64,000 nucleotides of DNA from NCBI GenBank assembly GCA_013399875.1, contig VXAZ01004553.1, positions 930,001 to 994,000 on the forward strand, read 5' to 3'. The notes beneath the pieces were generated by a model. That model saw only the letters and a list, made by a program, of their open reading frames with translations, was not told the origin of the DNA and ran no database searches. Numbering within the stretch: the first letter of the stretch is position 1; every line of letters begins with the position of its first letter. This document shows, in pieces, positions 41,800 through 55,267 of the stretch. This DNA is from Gymnorhina tibicen. Its lineage: Eukaryota > Chordata > Aves > Passeriformes > Artamidae. The translations under genes were made by a program, and so were the position numbers.

Positions 41800-41861
41800 C
41801 AATATTAAAAGCAAACAAACAAAATGAAAGCAATATTAAAAGCAAACAAACAAAATGAAAG
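41800..41861. repeat. 31-bp perfect tandem duplication
   Basis: Two identical adjacent 31-bp units begin CAATATTAAAAGCAAACAAA. Perfect identity suggests a recent event. It lies in intron 1. Confidence 0.97.
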
Positions 41862-43270
41862 CAGTCTTTTGGCCTCAAATATTTTTCCAGCATGAAACTT
41901 AGAAAAAAAATGTGATTTTCTTAGGTGGTCATATATTGCTATTTAATCAGTTATGCCACATTATGCGGTTATCATTTCATACCATGAAAGAAACCACCCA
42001 ACACTAAACACCTGCTGTCCTACCCAGGATTAGCCTCACAACTGGTCCTGGGAAAAAAAAAAATAAAAAAGGGTCCATTCTGAAAATCAATTTAAATAGA
42101 GGGACTCTCTTTTCATTCTCTTAATTCTTCTGAGGAGTGGAACCATCAGTGCATCCATGATATCACCAACGTGTGCAGAGCTATGTGTCAATCACCACAG
42201 AAGAGAGACGCTGAGTGCCATTTGTGTGCAGGTGATTTCTGAGCACAGGTTCCATAGCATCCCAAGGCTTGCAGTGGCTAAGAACGTATTATAGTTCCCT
42301 AGTTTATGAAGTATAGTTTGGGATTTGCTTTTCTTATTCTCTCCTTATTCATCTGAGGGAAGTTCAATGCTTCCCTAACTGTTTATCTGTTTTGTGAGGT
42401 GTGAAAAAATAAAATCCCGATTAATTTCCGTTGGTTAAAATCTTGTTATTATAAGGTTTTGCATTCAGGACAAGGAAATATATGTGTGATTTTTCCTGTT
42501 TGCCCAGAATTTGTTCCATCAGTGCGAAAAGCTGTTTCAGCTACATCTATCCCATATTCACGTTTACAGTTCTGTATATCTCAGCAGTCTGTGAAAGCTT
42601 GCACATTTAGAATTCAGTGAAGACTTGTAAGAGGATGCGAAAAACAAACAAACCAAACCCTAGTGGTTGTTTAAACTAAAAATCCTGGGTAATTATTTCC
42701 AGCTTGATCATGGCTAGTCTGATGGTGACATTTAAAGCTCCATATTAGTCTCTGGACAGAAAGCTTTCTTAGAAGAACAGGAAGAAGATCAAGGAGCAGC
42801 ACAACTGCAGCAACAAGAGGCTGATGTCATCATCTTCATCACCAGGGAAGAAGGCTCAGCTTGGGTGTCACTATTTAGCTTTATAAATCTTTAGTGGATT
42901 CTTTCCCATTGTGCACAAGTGAGATCATGGCCCTACCCTGACACTCCATTTACGAGCTCCTACTGAGCGGTGTGTGAGCACAAACCCCAAGGCTACCAAA
43001 GCCTAACCACAGAAATTAACTTCTCTTCTGGGATGCTGTAATGGTGAGAGAGTATTTCTTAACTGCCCTACCATGAGAGCACCGAAAGACAGCAAGTTCT
43101 TCTTGCATCGTACGCCTTTCTAGTGGACAGCTGTGTGAAAAACAATTCACAGCTCCACTTCTGGATAGAAAATTCAACAAAAAGGTAGGTCATGAAAGTA
43201 ATTAATAGGCCAGGTGTTTGAAATAAATATATCATTAATAAAGAAAATTATGTATATTTTTGTATATCTA

Positions 43271-43284
43271 TATGTGTGTGTGTG
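43271..43284. repeat. (TG)n microsatellite
   Basis: A short TG dinucleotide run adjoins alternating TA-rich sequence, about 370 bases downstream (minus sense) of the start-codon exon. Confidence 0.85.
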
Positions 43285-43654
43285 TAAAATGCAACTACAT
43301 CCTATCCAGCTAACCAGAAGGCTTGGCAAAAACTTTTTTAAAGCCACATTGAAATAAAAAACTAACATATGACATATGGCACATAAACACATCCTCAGCC
43401 ATGTGGTAAAGTTACCATACAGCATCAAAGAAAAGTAAATCTCTCTTACTTCAATATTCACCTGTCTGAGGGGAAATTATGTGGTATCTTCCTTTATTTT
43501 ACTTTTAGTTTTGTCCACATAGCTATTGAATCAGAGTGTTAACAGTGACATCTGCATGTCAGAGAACTTGATAAATTGAGAATAATTATTAAAAAGTAAA
43601 CCACACATAGTTATATCTCAAAATAGTATGGTGTAAAATAAAGCATTATTGTAC

Positions 43655-43752
43655 CTGCAATGATGTCATCCATCTGCTCCAAAGCTGCTTCCAGCATGTG
43701 ACTGGCATCAGAAGCCATCATCTGCGATTTCTTCAGATCTTTCCTCTCTCTA
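43655..43752 (-). CDS. PPFIBP2: PPFIBP2 start-codon exon
   Basis: This 98-nt exon lies on the minus strand. The acceptor TTCTGTCTTTTCAG| sits at 43754-43753, followed by 31 nt of leader, the coding start, and a donor GCAG|GTAC at 43654. Translation from the first ATG (43721-43719) gives MMASDASHMLEAALEQMD and then DIIA, plus the first base of a glycine codon completed by coding exon 2. Two ATGs are adjacent. The first has a weak context (C at -3, A at +4). The second (43718-43716) has A at -3 and G at +4 and gives MASDASH, the mammalian liprin-beta-2 start, so it is the preferred initiator. The leader portion has no stop in the coding frame, so an upstream exon must supply it. Because an acceptor lies upstream of the ATG, at least one non-coding exon exists further right. 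Confidence 0.95.
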
Positions 43753-46700
43753 CTGAAAAGACAGAATAAACCATGTGTATTATACTAAATAACCTGATAG
43801 AAAATATATTTCACTGTCACATTATACATTAGGCCACACAAACAAAAGTCCATGCTAAAGCCTAGTAATGCAGCCTAGTCATACAAAAATACAGCCTAGT
43901 AACAAGAAAACTAACAAAACTGTTCCTGTTCTTGATAGATGACTTGGGAGTTCCGATCCATTTTTTGAAGAGATTTTACTACAATGGGGAAATGCAAGTG
44001 AAAAAAAACCCAAAGAATTTCAAATACTGGAAGCCCGAGATTCCCCAAATCCTCATCCTTAATAATGGTTTCCTAGATTTAAAGTTCAGCGCATTTCAGC
44101 CTTTTCCTCTGTAGGGAAAAGAAGAGGATTGGCTGAGGTTCAATGAAGGAATGCAGACATGGGGCAAAACATGTCTAGCCTACATGCAGAAATCTGTAGG
44201 AGCTCTGGTTTTTGATTGTTGCCTTAAGAGTAAAGTTAATTCTGAAATAGTTTTTACTCCTCCTTTCTATATCCCCATTCAGTCTTTCCACCACATCTTT
44301 CATGACATTGAAAATACAATTCTTTCCGTTCAAATAACCAAAATGCCCTGGGTATGAGTTCTCTGAACTTGCTGCTGCTACTTTAAAACAGGATTAAATA
44401 CATTCATGCTACCATCTGACATGAAGGATAACAACAAAAAAGGAAGCCTTCCAAAATGAGCCTGTGCTCGTGAGTTGGTGTTGCTGGACTCCAAATCAAG
44501 TATCAGCCGCTGTTGCCAACAGATGACATTTCAAAGGGGAGAAGAATTTATGCAGTCCATTTCACTGCCAGTGAAAAAATCCCCTGCGGAATAAGGCCCT
44601 TTTGCACATCCCTTCATCGCTGAAGCATGAGAGCAGTGCCCACACAGCGAGGAAACAGGGATCCTCCTTGTGCATGTGATTCACAGTGCTCTAACACACA
44701 ATTCAAAGCACTCACAAAGCCCACAAAGGGTCACAGTATTTTGATTTCTTTTCCATGAAGGCTGCAATTCAGTCTTTTGACATTCAGTCTTCTTGTACAG
44801 AAAGTTTTAGGAGCTGTGATTAAAAACTGTTCAATTTTAACAGCTTTCTAAGCATCACAAAAGACACCTGTCTGACAATAGATACAGATATCCTTCAAAT
44901 AACTCAAATTGTGGCTAAGTGTATAGGAAATGGACCTATGTTTGTGGAGCCTATTATTCCGGTGCTGCTGAAATACCCCTAGTATGTGTTTATCTTGGGA
45001 TTATTTGTGCTAAGAATTCAAGTAGTTTGAATTTAAATAAGTATTACAATGAAAATTTGTACCATCAAATCAAAATTATTTTCTTCTCTTGGAAACTAAG
45101 AATCCTGAGACACAGGCTTTTCTCCCTGGTGCTGGTGAAACATATACAAAGAAAGCTAATTTATTAATAACCTCTGTGCTATCAGCATCCTATGTTCATA
45201 CCAGTTAACGTGTATAACCCCACCATCTAGAGAGACAGATGCAGGAATGAGTCAGAAATTGCAACGTTCTAATTTGAACTCTGCCATTTATAGCTTGTCA
45301 CAGTGGGTAAGCCACGATTTAACTCCCGATCACATTGATCTGAAGAGCACTGTGAGAATGCCTTATCTTTGGTGTCACCCAAGGCTGAGCTTAACGTAAA
45401 TGAATGTGTCACTTTGGTCCCTCCGTTCTTGTCAAAATAATCTTTTAAGTATGAACAATGCTAAATTTAACCAAAGTACATGTCACCCAAATATTTCATT
45501 TAATGGTACTGGAAATGACGTAAATTGCACTCAGAATAATCTGGAAAGTCATTAAGTCAGCTGATAAAAACTTAAAATTTCAGACTGCTTTCTTTCACTC
45601 ATGAATTTTACGGACACTCCCTCTGATCCTGCTGCTTCCATTTGTTGGCTTTTTCATCATCTGTTGACACCAAAGACTTCTCAGCTGCAATGATCCTCCT
45701 TCCCTGCAGTACTTCCTCTAGTTCAAAGCAGCCATACCACGGGCAATAATCACCTCGGTGACAGGAAATCCACCTACAGCAAAGAGCTGCCAGAGGGGCA
45801 CCGAGGCTTCCTTGCGGCTGTGGCCACCAGCCGCTCCCCCAGAAATGCATGGCCACCAGCTGTGTTGGGAAATCAGGGCAGCAGATTTCTGGCTCAGAAT
45901 TAGGAGAGAGAAAAAAAGAGTGAAAAATGCTAAATATAGCATAGAGTTTCTATTTCTAGGTTGCACTCCACACTCTTGTTGGTGATGAAAGCTACTGCTC
46001 CGTGGGCTGGGGCAGTACACGGCTGTTCAAACAAGAAATGCAGGACTGCATTTCTTCTTAACATCTGATGTAGTATTTCATCATCTGTAGTGACAAAGGT
46101 ACAGAAAATGCTGATATGCTGCATTACAAACTTGAAAATTCACTTACAGAGAAACCTCCCATCAAAGCCTTGGCAAAACCCAGAAAGTTTTGCTGAAAAA
46201 CTCTGCCAGAAGAAGGTCTCCTATCTCCTCCTGGCCTTCAGAGCCAGCCTGTTTTCTCACCTGTGCTCACAGTGTATTTGCTGCCTAACTGCATTAAGCT
46301 ATAGCAAAACCTGCTGATCAAACAACAATTTATTAATAAAAGCAACGTTCTTTGCTTCAGAGAGATAATGTAATATTACTTGCTTGACATCTTTTTCTAG
46401 ACAGACCTGTTGCTTGTGCTCCAGGCAAGTCTTACTTTCCCAGACACTCCCTTCTTACAGTTTGGCTGTTCTGAGCAGTATTATGAAGAGAGCTTGTTAG
46501 ATCTCCTGGGCTTTCAGCTACCATTTCTGATCTAATTCTATAGAAATATCTTCAGCTGTGGATTCTTTTTAAAATATTATTAAATAACAAGACACCTGTA
46601 TCAATCCCTCAAATGGGATCCATCTATTTGCTGGTATTTTAATTACAATTCCTTTTATAGTTTTCAGTCCTGAATGACCTCAACAGATGCAGAGCACCAT

Positions 46701-47806
46701 GACTTATTTACTTATGTAAATATATACTTATATTTTAAAAAGCCCAAGTTTTTTCAGCTTTGGTAAGGACTGAACAAAGGCTACCTCTAACATTACAGTA
46801 CAAGCTTTAATATTAGCAAATTTTAACCTTAAAGACTTATTAGATTAATTCATATGCCAGCAAAATACAAGAACCAGGCTACTCACCTTTTCAGGTCTCT
46901 AGGATGACAAGAATTTACTTTTTTTGCCTGATCAGTAAAAATTCCTCACTATTAATAGCCAAAGTTTTACTGTTAAGCAGACATAAGTCTAAATAATTAT
47001 CATCCCTTCTAAGCCACACGCTCACACTAATTTAGAGCCCAGCCCACAGAGATATTGCAACCCTGTTTGTTATAATTGCCTAAGTAATGAGATCTTCCAG
47101 GAAGTGCAGACAGAGCAAACTGGTCTGAATCCCTTAAATTTATTTTGCTAAGCTAGTTTTACACTCTAAGTCCTAATCTGAGATTTGCATTTCAAATAAA
47201 ATGAAAAATCTCTGGTACAACTATTGTGCACAGAGCCAATATCCCTTGCAAATTTCTTAACCTATATTCTGTGTGTAAAACTACAACTTATTGTGTCCAA
47301 ACGAAATGTAATATTTAACAGACATACTCACTATGAGCAAGATGTTCTTCAGAATTATGAAAAGCCTTAATTAAATTTGAATCTTTCATGGCTGGCTTGA
47401 ACCAGCAGCTACCCAGAGATAAGAATATGAACAATATGAATTTAGGCAACTCAGATGTTTTCCCAAGGCTGCTCATAATAATAAGGTTACCAACTTTATC
47501 AATTAAGAGGGGTGTGGTTTTTGACAGAAACTCCAGAAATCCAGATCCTGTGTGTGGCCTACAAATTCCTCTTACTTTTAGCAGACACACAAAATAATTA
47601 ACTACCACCACCTTTTTTTCCTGGCATGAATAAATACATGTTTGTAAACTGTTTAAATATTTAGATTCAAGTATTACCTTGCTTTGTACATAAAGGCATA
47701 ATGAAATATCAAGTGCCTTGGATAAGCCTCAGAAGTCCTCCAAGCTTTCCTCCAGCTGCAAGATGACTCCTGCCCTGGAATGCTGGAATGTGCCCAGCTT
47801 CCACCC

Positions 47807-47838
47807 TCTCTCTTTCCCACCTTCTCTCTTTCCCACCT
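47807..47838. repeat. 16-bp perfect tandem duplication
   Basis: The pyrimidine unit TCTCTCTTTCCCACCT occurs twice without a gap, within a longer pyrimidine-rich tract on the plus strand. Confidence 0.95.
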
Positions 47839-48119
47839 GTCTTTTCCCCCAGCCACACTCTGTGTAGCATCCAGACACCCCACAGGAGCACAGCCACTGA
47901 TCCATCCCTCCAACTCATGGCACCACCAGCTACAAAAGTTATAAATACACATGTGGATCCCAGCCTCTCAGAGCCTGCCGTGGCTCTCTAATTAAGATAA
48001 TCCTTAGTCCTAACTAACAATCCAGGGAATAATTTCTGATGATCACTAGAATGATTGCCTAAGGAATGCTACTTATGAGGGATCCTCCAGGGCTATCCAG
48101 CCAGAAATCCCATTTATCT

Positions 48120-48512
48120 GACAGCTGAGAGAGTTGGGGTTGCTCAGCCTGAAGGAGAGAAGGCTCCAGAGAGACCTTCCAGCAGCTTCCCGGTGCCTAA
48201 AGGGGTTACAAGAGAGCTGGAGAGGGGCTTGTACAAGGGCAGTACTGTCAGAAAAAGGGGTAATGGTCTTAAGCTGAAGGGAGGTAGGTTTAGATTCAAT
48301 ATCAGGAAGAAATTTTTCCCTGTGAGGGTGGTGAGGCCGTGGCACAGGTTGCCCAGAGAAGCTGTGGCTGCCCCACCCCTGGAAGTGTGCAAGGCCAGGT
48401 TGGATGGGGCTCAGTGACCTGGTCTAGTGGAAGGTGTCCCTGCCCACGGCAGGAGGGGTGGAACCAGATGACTTTTGTGGACCTTTTCAACCCAAACCAT
48501 TCTATGGTTCTA
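48120..48512 (+). mobile_element. CR1 LINE 3' tail
   Basis: This 5'-truncated plus-strand CR1 insertion encodes the extreme C-terminus of the reverse transcriptase. An almost intact frame at 48193-48417 shows KRGNGLKLKGGRFRFNIRK and RPWHRLPREAVAAPPLEV, both hallmark CR1 motifs. It is followed by the 3'UTR and the terminal CCATTCTATGGTTCTA. The well-preserved frame suggests it is younger than the copy at 12.8-13.9 kb. It is antisense to PPFIBP2. Confidence 0.94.
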
Positions 48513-50429
48513 GTTTAAATTTCATTCATTTCCTAATACAGACACTACTTGCTCTATTTCCCCTTCCTATGCTTCACTGGAATAGGCAGAAAGGCAAAAA
48601 CCCTCTTCTTTCATTGATTACCCATTATGTAATAAGTGAAATCAAGACTATTCAGAGGGCTTTAGGATTAACTAGAATAGGAATTAAAAAATATTTATTT
48701 TCAACTAGAAAGTGTAACATGTCCACACTAAGGCAGAATGGGCACCTCTAAAGAGAAATATAGATTAGCCAAAGTTGAACAAAGACCTGATAGTGAATTA
48801 CTTCAGGTAGATGGGCAGAACTGCTGAAGTCTCTATTCCACATATTGCTGGGGGTCCTTATATGGGGGGATATCCTTGAGTGAAGCACAGCATTAGTACA
48901 ACGTGATGAAAACAGGCTGGCTAAGTCAGGAAAAGCAGCCTTTGCAGGTGGCTGGGTGTTACCTCGGCACTGTAAAACCACCTCGTTTCTATGTTACTGA
49001 TAACAGTCAGAGAGGCAAGCAACAAGATGCTTTGATTTTTTTTTTCATGCTTTATGATACTTTTAAACATAATATGCTAAATAATTTGATTTAAAATATG
49101 AAGGGAACTGAACATAGCCTAATTTAATGCATTATGAAGCGGCAAAGTCAAAGCCAAACACCTCTTTTCAAAAAGAAAGCCGTTGAGTTTGCTAATACAA
49201 GTCTGAATTTCAATTTTGGGGGAACAGAGGGTGAAGGAAAAAAGAAAGCCCCCTTTAAAAAATGCTAAATCTGACTGATACTTGATGCTTTAGAACAGAA
49301 ATCACCTCATAGCAACTCCTCCACGAGCCTAATGGATATTGAGTTACAGTTCCTACTGGTACCATAACCAAATTTCCTGACTCATGTTTGCACAAAGTCT
49401 CATCCTTGCTTATAAAAGGTGACACTGACAGAATGGCATGTGCAAAGTGAGCTCTCTTCAGCTCCTCTCTGTAACACTTCCAGCAACTGCAGGAAGCCCT
49501 TCATTCCTCAATGTTGCTTTAAACTTTGTTCATAAATGCTTTAAAAAAGCCCTTCATAATTTAATTTTATATTGCTATCAGATAGATGAAGTTTTCTGTG
49601 TTATACACAGTATAAAGGGAAAGTGTTCTAGCTTCTGACTTTGCAAATCTTAAAACCAAAATTGCATTAATTGTTACTGTACTAAGTCCAAAAATTCTAA
49701 TTATTTTAGTTCACTCATCTGTCATCTAACTAGTTCCAGCTGCTAACTAGTTAAAATTAAAAAAAAAAAAAAGGCAACACAAGGAATAGATAGTTTGGAT
49801 TTAAACTTCAGCTGAACAAAACATTACCTGGTATAATACACGAGAGGAAAGTTTCTGAGCCAAAATACAAACATTTCTGCTCTTAAAATAAGCACATACA
49901 AAAGTCAGATTTGGTATTGCATTCACATCTAGTTCAGAGAGTTTTACAACTAAGAAAAGTTAGATCCTCAAAATTTTAACATTTAGAATAAACTGTGTTT
50001 TTTATTTGCCTTCCAATCTCAGGTTCTCACTGGCCTCAAGGTCACAGCTCCATATTTTCTTCCATGAAGGTCAACATTTCAATGAGATCTTTGAAGTTAC
50101 TTAACTCCAGCTCCAGTGCCTGGGAAAGTGCTCACACCACGCCTTCCCCCCACCCCCACCTCATGAAAGTAAATTCATGCTCTGGTAAATTGAAAGGTGA
50201 AGAGTTATAATAAAAGTAAACACAGAATTCATGCACAAATTCACTCTGCCCTAGAGTAAAGCAGAGGACAAACCCTTGACAGAAGTTGAGAGAGATTAGG
50301 TAGATTTGATAAGCAAAATTTTCAAAGCAAGCCTCTGCAAAACTCCAAAAAATTTTGACAAACCACATTGCTGGAAAAAAGCAGTCTTAAAGCCTTGAGA
50401 ATTAGGAATAGCATTTCTCCTCCCCTGCT

Positions 50430-50822
50430 AGGAAAGGCTGAGAGAATTGGGTTTGTTCAGCCTGGAGAAGAGAAGGCTTCAGGGAGATCTTCCAGTACCT
50501 GAAGGGCACCCACAAGAGAGGTGGAGAGGGACTTTTTACAAGGACTTGGAGTGACAGGACAAGGGGCAACAGCTTCAAACAGAAAGAGACTAGGTTTAGA
50601 TTGGATATATGAAAGAAATTCTTCCCTGTGGCGGTGGTGAGGCCCTGGCACAGGTTGCCCAGAGAAGATGGGGATGTCCCAACCCTGGAAATGTTCAAGG
50701 TGAATCTGGATGGGGCTCTGAGAGACCTGGTCTAGTGGAAGGTGTTCCTTACCATGGCAGAGAGGATGGAACTGGACATTTATAGTCCCAACCCAAACCA
50801 TTCTAGAATTCTGTGATTCTTT
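50430..50822 (+). mobile_element. CR1 LINE 3' tail
   Basis: This is a second 5'-truncated plus-strand CR1 tail, about 1.9 kb from the previous one and truncated at nearly the same point of the element. It starts in the conserved [18 protein letters not shown] segment, is broken by stops and frameshifts in the following region, and ends with CATTCTAGAATTCTGTGATTCT, the CR1 terminus. It is antisense to PPFIBP2. Confidence 0.93.
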
Positions 50823-52029
50823 ACCATTAAACTGATACAGAACCAACTCAGCAGAAGGAGCATTCCCATTAACTTACTCTGTTAATCTACTTCCATGTGT
50901 ACTAATCCCGCCAGGGATACAGAAGTGTACATAAGCACTGTGAAACAGACATTTCGCATTAATTTCTGCATTTGGAATATTAGTGTGAAAGTGCAAGACA
51001 CTTCATTGAAGGAGGTCAGTGCTAACACAGAGACAGAAGTCTTATTTCTCAAAGAAATTCAAGGAAGTCCAATTTTCAAATCTTCTCCATTTCTTCAGTT
51101 CCTTGATATACACAGAGGATCATTGTAAAGATCAGCTGCTTTGCCAACAAAGAACAAACACTCCTCAGGCAACTGGCAGAGTTTGCAGAGCCCATGCAGC
51201 CCTTGGAATGCTACAGGAAGCATTCAAGGTGCAGGGAATTTCTGATATATAGAAAAATGCTGCAGAAGAATCACGAGATAGCACAGGTGAAGGTGTGAAT
51301 GCTTCCATGCAGAGTAAAAGCCACGGAACTTTACAGCAATAACTCACTTGGGAGGTTTAGAAGAGTGGAGAGGACTAAATGTTCCTTAACATGGGCAGAC
51401 ACTGGAATAGGTGAGGATCAGTGAAGGAATTTGCACCAGTGGATACTGAGGTACCCAAGATGTGTTTTTCTGCAGCAGAGTCTCAGAACAAAGGGCAGGG
51501 TTGATGACTTGGAAAACTGATTTTCTGCAATCAAAAGAGGCAATTCTCATCCATATTTCTAAGGTAAGAAACCTGAGGTCAGGGTTAGACTGCACGGAGA
51601 AACAGTTCAACATAGACATAATGAAGAAAAGTATTTCTTATTACAAAACTATCTACTCATGGGTTACTCTGATTATAAAACTCTGTCCCGAATTTGCCTC
51701 AACTTTACAAATGTGATATGAAGGCTCTTGTGAAGTCTAAACTCAGCTTTAGACATAAAACAGCTTAAAAATGTATGCTAAAAAGCCAACTTCTTGACTT
51801 TGCAAAATTTATTTTCATGTGAGTATTTTTTCTCCCTTTGAAACATTGTGTGCAGCAATTTATAAATAACGGGAAAAATCACTATGCTGGTTTCATATTA
51901 CCCAGCCTGCATCTGTGGATACAAATATGCTGAATTCATACTAACAGGAACTGGCACTTTCAAGTACTTCTGTGTAAATTGAAGCTTCAGTGGCTATTTT
52001 GAGGGAAGTGTCTGTGGGAAACAAAGAAA

Positions 52030-52130
52030 AGAAAAACGCGCTGCTGCTAGAAGCAGCAAATTCAACAAAATCGCATCCGCTTGGATTAAAGGCGCCGAAC
52101 TAGGAGCAGCAAATGGATCGGTGTGAAAAG
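52030..52130. promoter_or_regulatory. Candidate conserved non-coding element with local CpGs
   Basis: Within AT-rich DNA this 100-bp block has several CpGs (AACGCGC, TCGCATCCGC, GGCGCCG, ATCGG). It also has a small perfect stem (GCTGCT at 52043-52048 with AGCAGC at 52052-52057) and a second AGCAGCAAA copy near 52105. Retained CpGs in an otherwise CpG-poor region suggest constraint or lack of germline methylation, so it may be an enhancer or an unrecognised exon. No function is assigned. Confidence 0.3.
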
Positions 52131-55100
52131 CACCACATCCCACATTACTCAGCAAATCACCAAAAATATAAATTTTAACAGCTGTGTCAGTTTAATGCCT
52201 GTGCTTATAAACAAAACATTATTCTATAGATTGCTTCCTGAAGATCATTGAAAACATCTTTGGAAAAAAGCCATCTTCAAATTTTTCCTCTTTCTCTGCC
52301 TAAAGAATAGGCATAACTGTTGTCCCCAAATAGGTTATTCCACGTGTTGTGCAAGAGACCAACCCACACACAGAGCAGAGCTGCACCAGTGGCTGAGTTG
52401 GCTTTGTTTCCTTCTTCCTTTCTTGGGAATTCTGCCAAAAGTCCCCGTGTCCTGTAAATTCTGCATTCCTTGTGCCCACCATCAGTGGTACGTCCTTCTC
52501 ATTCAGCTTTGTTAAGCTCCCCCTAGGTCTGAGATCACTGATCATGTCAAGCCCTAAACTTTACCAAGACAAGTCTACTGACAAGTAATTCATCATTCCA
52601 ACACCTGGACATCATAACCAAGAGGCAAAAATCCTTCATGACAAGTTAAACCTTGATTTAAAATGACGTATTTTGTTGGTTTTGCTCCTCCATTTTTCAG
52701 AATGTGGGACATCTTACTCCCTGCAGAGCTGGCCAACACTAAGAAAGTCTCTGTATCAAACACTGTGCCACAGCTGAATTTTAAATCACAGCCTCCTATC
52801 ATAATTGCTTTCCATACCTCATGGAGTAACACAATTTTTTAATTTTGAAAAAAAAAAAGTATTATACAGAGAGGTAATGCTGCAAGACAGACCAGGAACT
52901 GGACATCCAAGAGCAGCATTCAATACTTTTAAGATTCACAGAGGTGAGAGAAACTTATCCCCCAGCTGAAGAAACATTATTACAGGTGGCAAGAAAAACG
53001 CAACACCCTTTATCCTTATTTTTCCAGTGAATCCTAGAAGAAGAGTGAATACCAAGATGCCTAGAGACAGATTAGGCATGCACTGAAACCAGAAGCCGGC
53101 TTTAGAGGGAACACGGAGCAGCCCACAATGAATGTGTGACAAGATATATAGGCCTCCTCAATGACCTGTTTGATGGAGGAGCTGTGTTTGCTCACAGAAA
53201 CACATATTTGCCTAGGGAAGGCTCTTAAGGGATTCACCTCCCTGAAAACCCACTCAAGTGCTCAGTTCTTGTATTTCACACTCATCTGTGTGCAATGTTA
53301 CTTTTTTGACTCTATCACCACAAGTGAAAAAAGATAGTTAGGTAATAATAAGGTAATTAAAAAAAATAATTGTATATCCGGTTTTGAGTATCTGGGGAAA
53401 ACTTTTTATAGGCTTTAAAAGAGTTCTGAAGTGCTCACTGTGCTGCTTCCACAAAGTGGATACTCCAGCGGCACAGGATACAAAAGAGATCCCAAATTTC
53501 TCCTGTAATATACTACACCTTTTAGTGTCAACTATGAGAGGTGCTCTCAAGCTCTTGCCATCCACAAAGCCCATCCTGCCGTGTCTGCCAACCATTTCAA
53601 GGTATTTATTCTAAGTTCTACACAAATGTAAAATGAATAAGTTTCCATGTCAAATCATCTTATCAAGGATAATTCAAATCAATGTAAATTTCTCCTTATA
53701 AATTATACAAGATATAAGGGACTAAGATAAGAAAAAGCAAAGCCCCAATTCCATGCATCAGGATGGCTATTTGAATTTGCAAAACTCTGAAAGTATGTGT
53801 CATTTCCAGATAGAGACTAATTGCTCAGTAAAACTTATGAGCCTCCACTTACGAGTCTCTAAAGTTACCATATGCCAATTCATTTTGGCTCACAGGTTTG
53901 CTGGGACACCTAATTCAGAAAGCTTTTGGAAGTTTTGCAAATCAACTGAATGCAAGAACTGAGCCTAGAAACAGACCTGTTCATAGCTCAGTACTCTTCT
54001 GCGTTTTCTATACATATTTACAGCTGAAGTGCAGGATGATGTCAGCACAATTCATCACTGGGGTATATTTAAAGGATACCTTTTGTTCTCTGAATTCCCA
54101 TTACTTTTAGGGCATGAAAAAACCACAAGTTAAACCATTATAATGAACATAAACAAGATTTCTATAGATTCCTTTCCAGATAAGTATTTTAACTACTTGA
54201 ACGTGAACAATGACTCGAAAGGATTTGCTAACAAAATAAAACTGTAGCTAAAATTCTCCTATGTTACTTCCAGTCCCAAGAAGAACTCTTTCATATGGTT
54301 GAAACAAACAGAAAAATTGCAAATGCTAGAGTATAACTGTAGCCAAAACAACATATTTTTATAAATTTAGTCAAATTTTACTGCCTCTGAAATAAACAGA
54401 CACTTTCATACTGGTATAGCAGGAAAATGGAAAAGAATTCTTATATTACTTTAAAGGGCTCTGAATGTCATCATAGCAAGGCCAGAAGTCATAAAATGCA
54501 CTGTCAAAACCAGGAAAGACACCTGGGGGCATGCTGACTGCCAGGCTTTTACACATCCTCTCTTGCTCCACAGTATTTCATGTTAAGACTCAGAGCAGCT
54601 TTTTCAAACTATTTGAAAGTCCTACTACTCAAATTTAGTGTGTGCATACACCTATGGAGTTTCCTGAGGTAATAAATTAATCATGTATTTTACTGCTTGA
54701 TAACAATGCCCTTATTGGACCTGTTTATCAAAACAGCCACAAAATGAAATTATTTCAGGCTAATGGCTTGCAAAGCCCTTTAATCCCTAACAGCTACCAG
54801 CTGATTTGCCTGCATGAAAAGTTTCTCAGAAGTTTCTTGCATTTTGGGCCATTTGCGTAAAAAAAAAAAATATAGACAAAAGACTAAAGTATCAAAATGA
54901 CCATCTGCTGGATAACATTATCTTTTACTTCTATTTCAGGAGAGAAAAGGGAATCACTATCAGTTTCTTCAGTTTATTTAATTTTCCCAAAAATGGATCA
55001 GAGTCTGCTTCCATATCAGTAATTGTGGCATCTTTGTGTTCTTCTATTAAATTTGAAAGGAAAATTTGATTTGCTGTTATAGAAGAGAGATTTAGCCCCC

Positions 55101-55267
55101 TTTGTTTCAGTTGTTTTCAAACCTGCAAGTGGAAACGTTCAAGACAGTTTCATTAATTCCTAAATAGTATAGATCCAGTCCGTTCCTACTTGAAAAGAAG
55201 AATACAGTCATATTGGCAAACACTAAAACACAGTTCCGTCATGAAGAAAAAATTTTTTTTCCCCCTC

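Larger units (their letters stand above)
30778..43654 (-). other. PPFIBP2 intron 1 (between start-codon exon and coding exon 2)
   Basis: This 12.9-kb intron has no recognised genes. Visible structure is a 31-bp tandem duplication at 41800-41861, a GAAA-rich microsatellite at about 34757-34781, a (TG)n run at 43271-43284, and a conserved-looking AT-rich block at 39.9-40.1 kb. Long A/T tracts at 32488-32504 and 36350 could be old retroposon tails, but no body was recognised. Confidence 0.8.
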
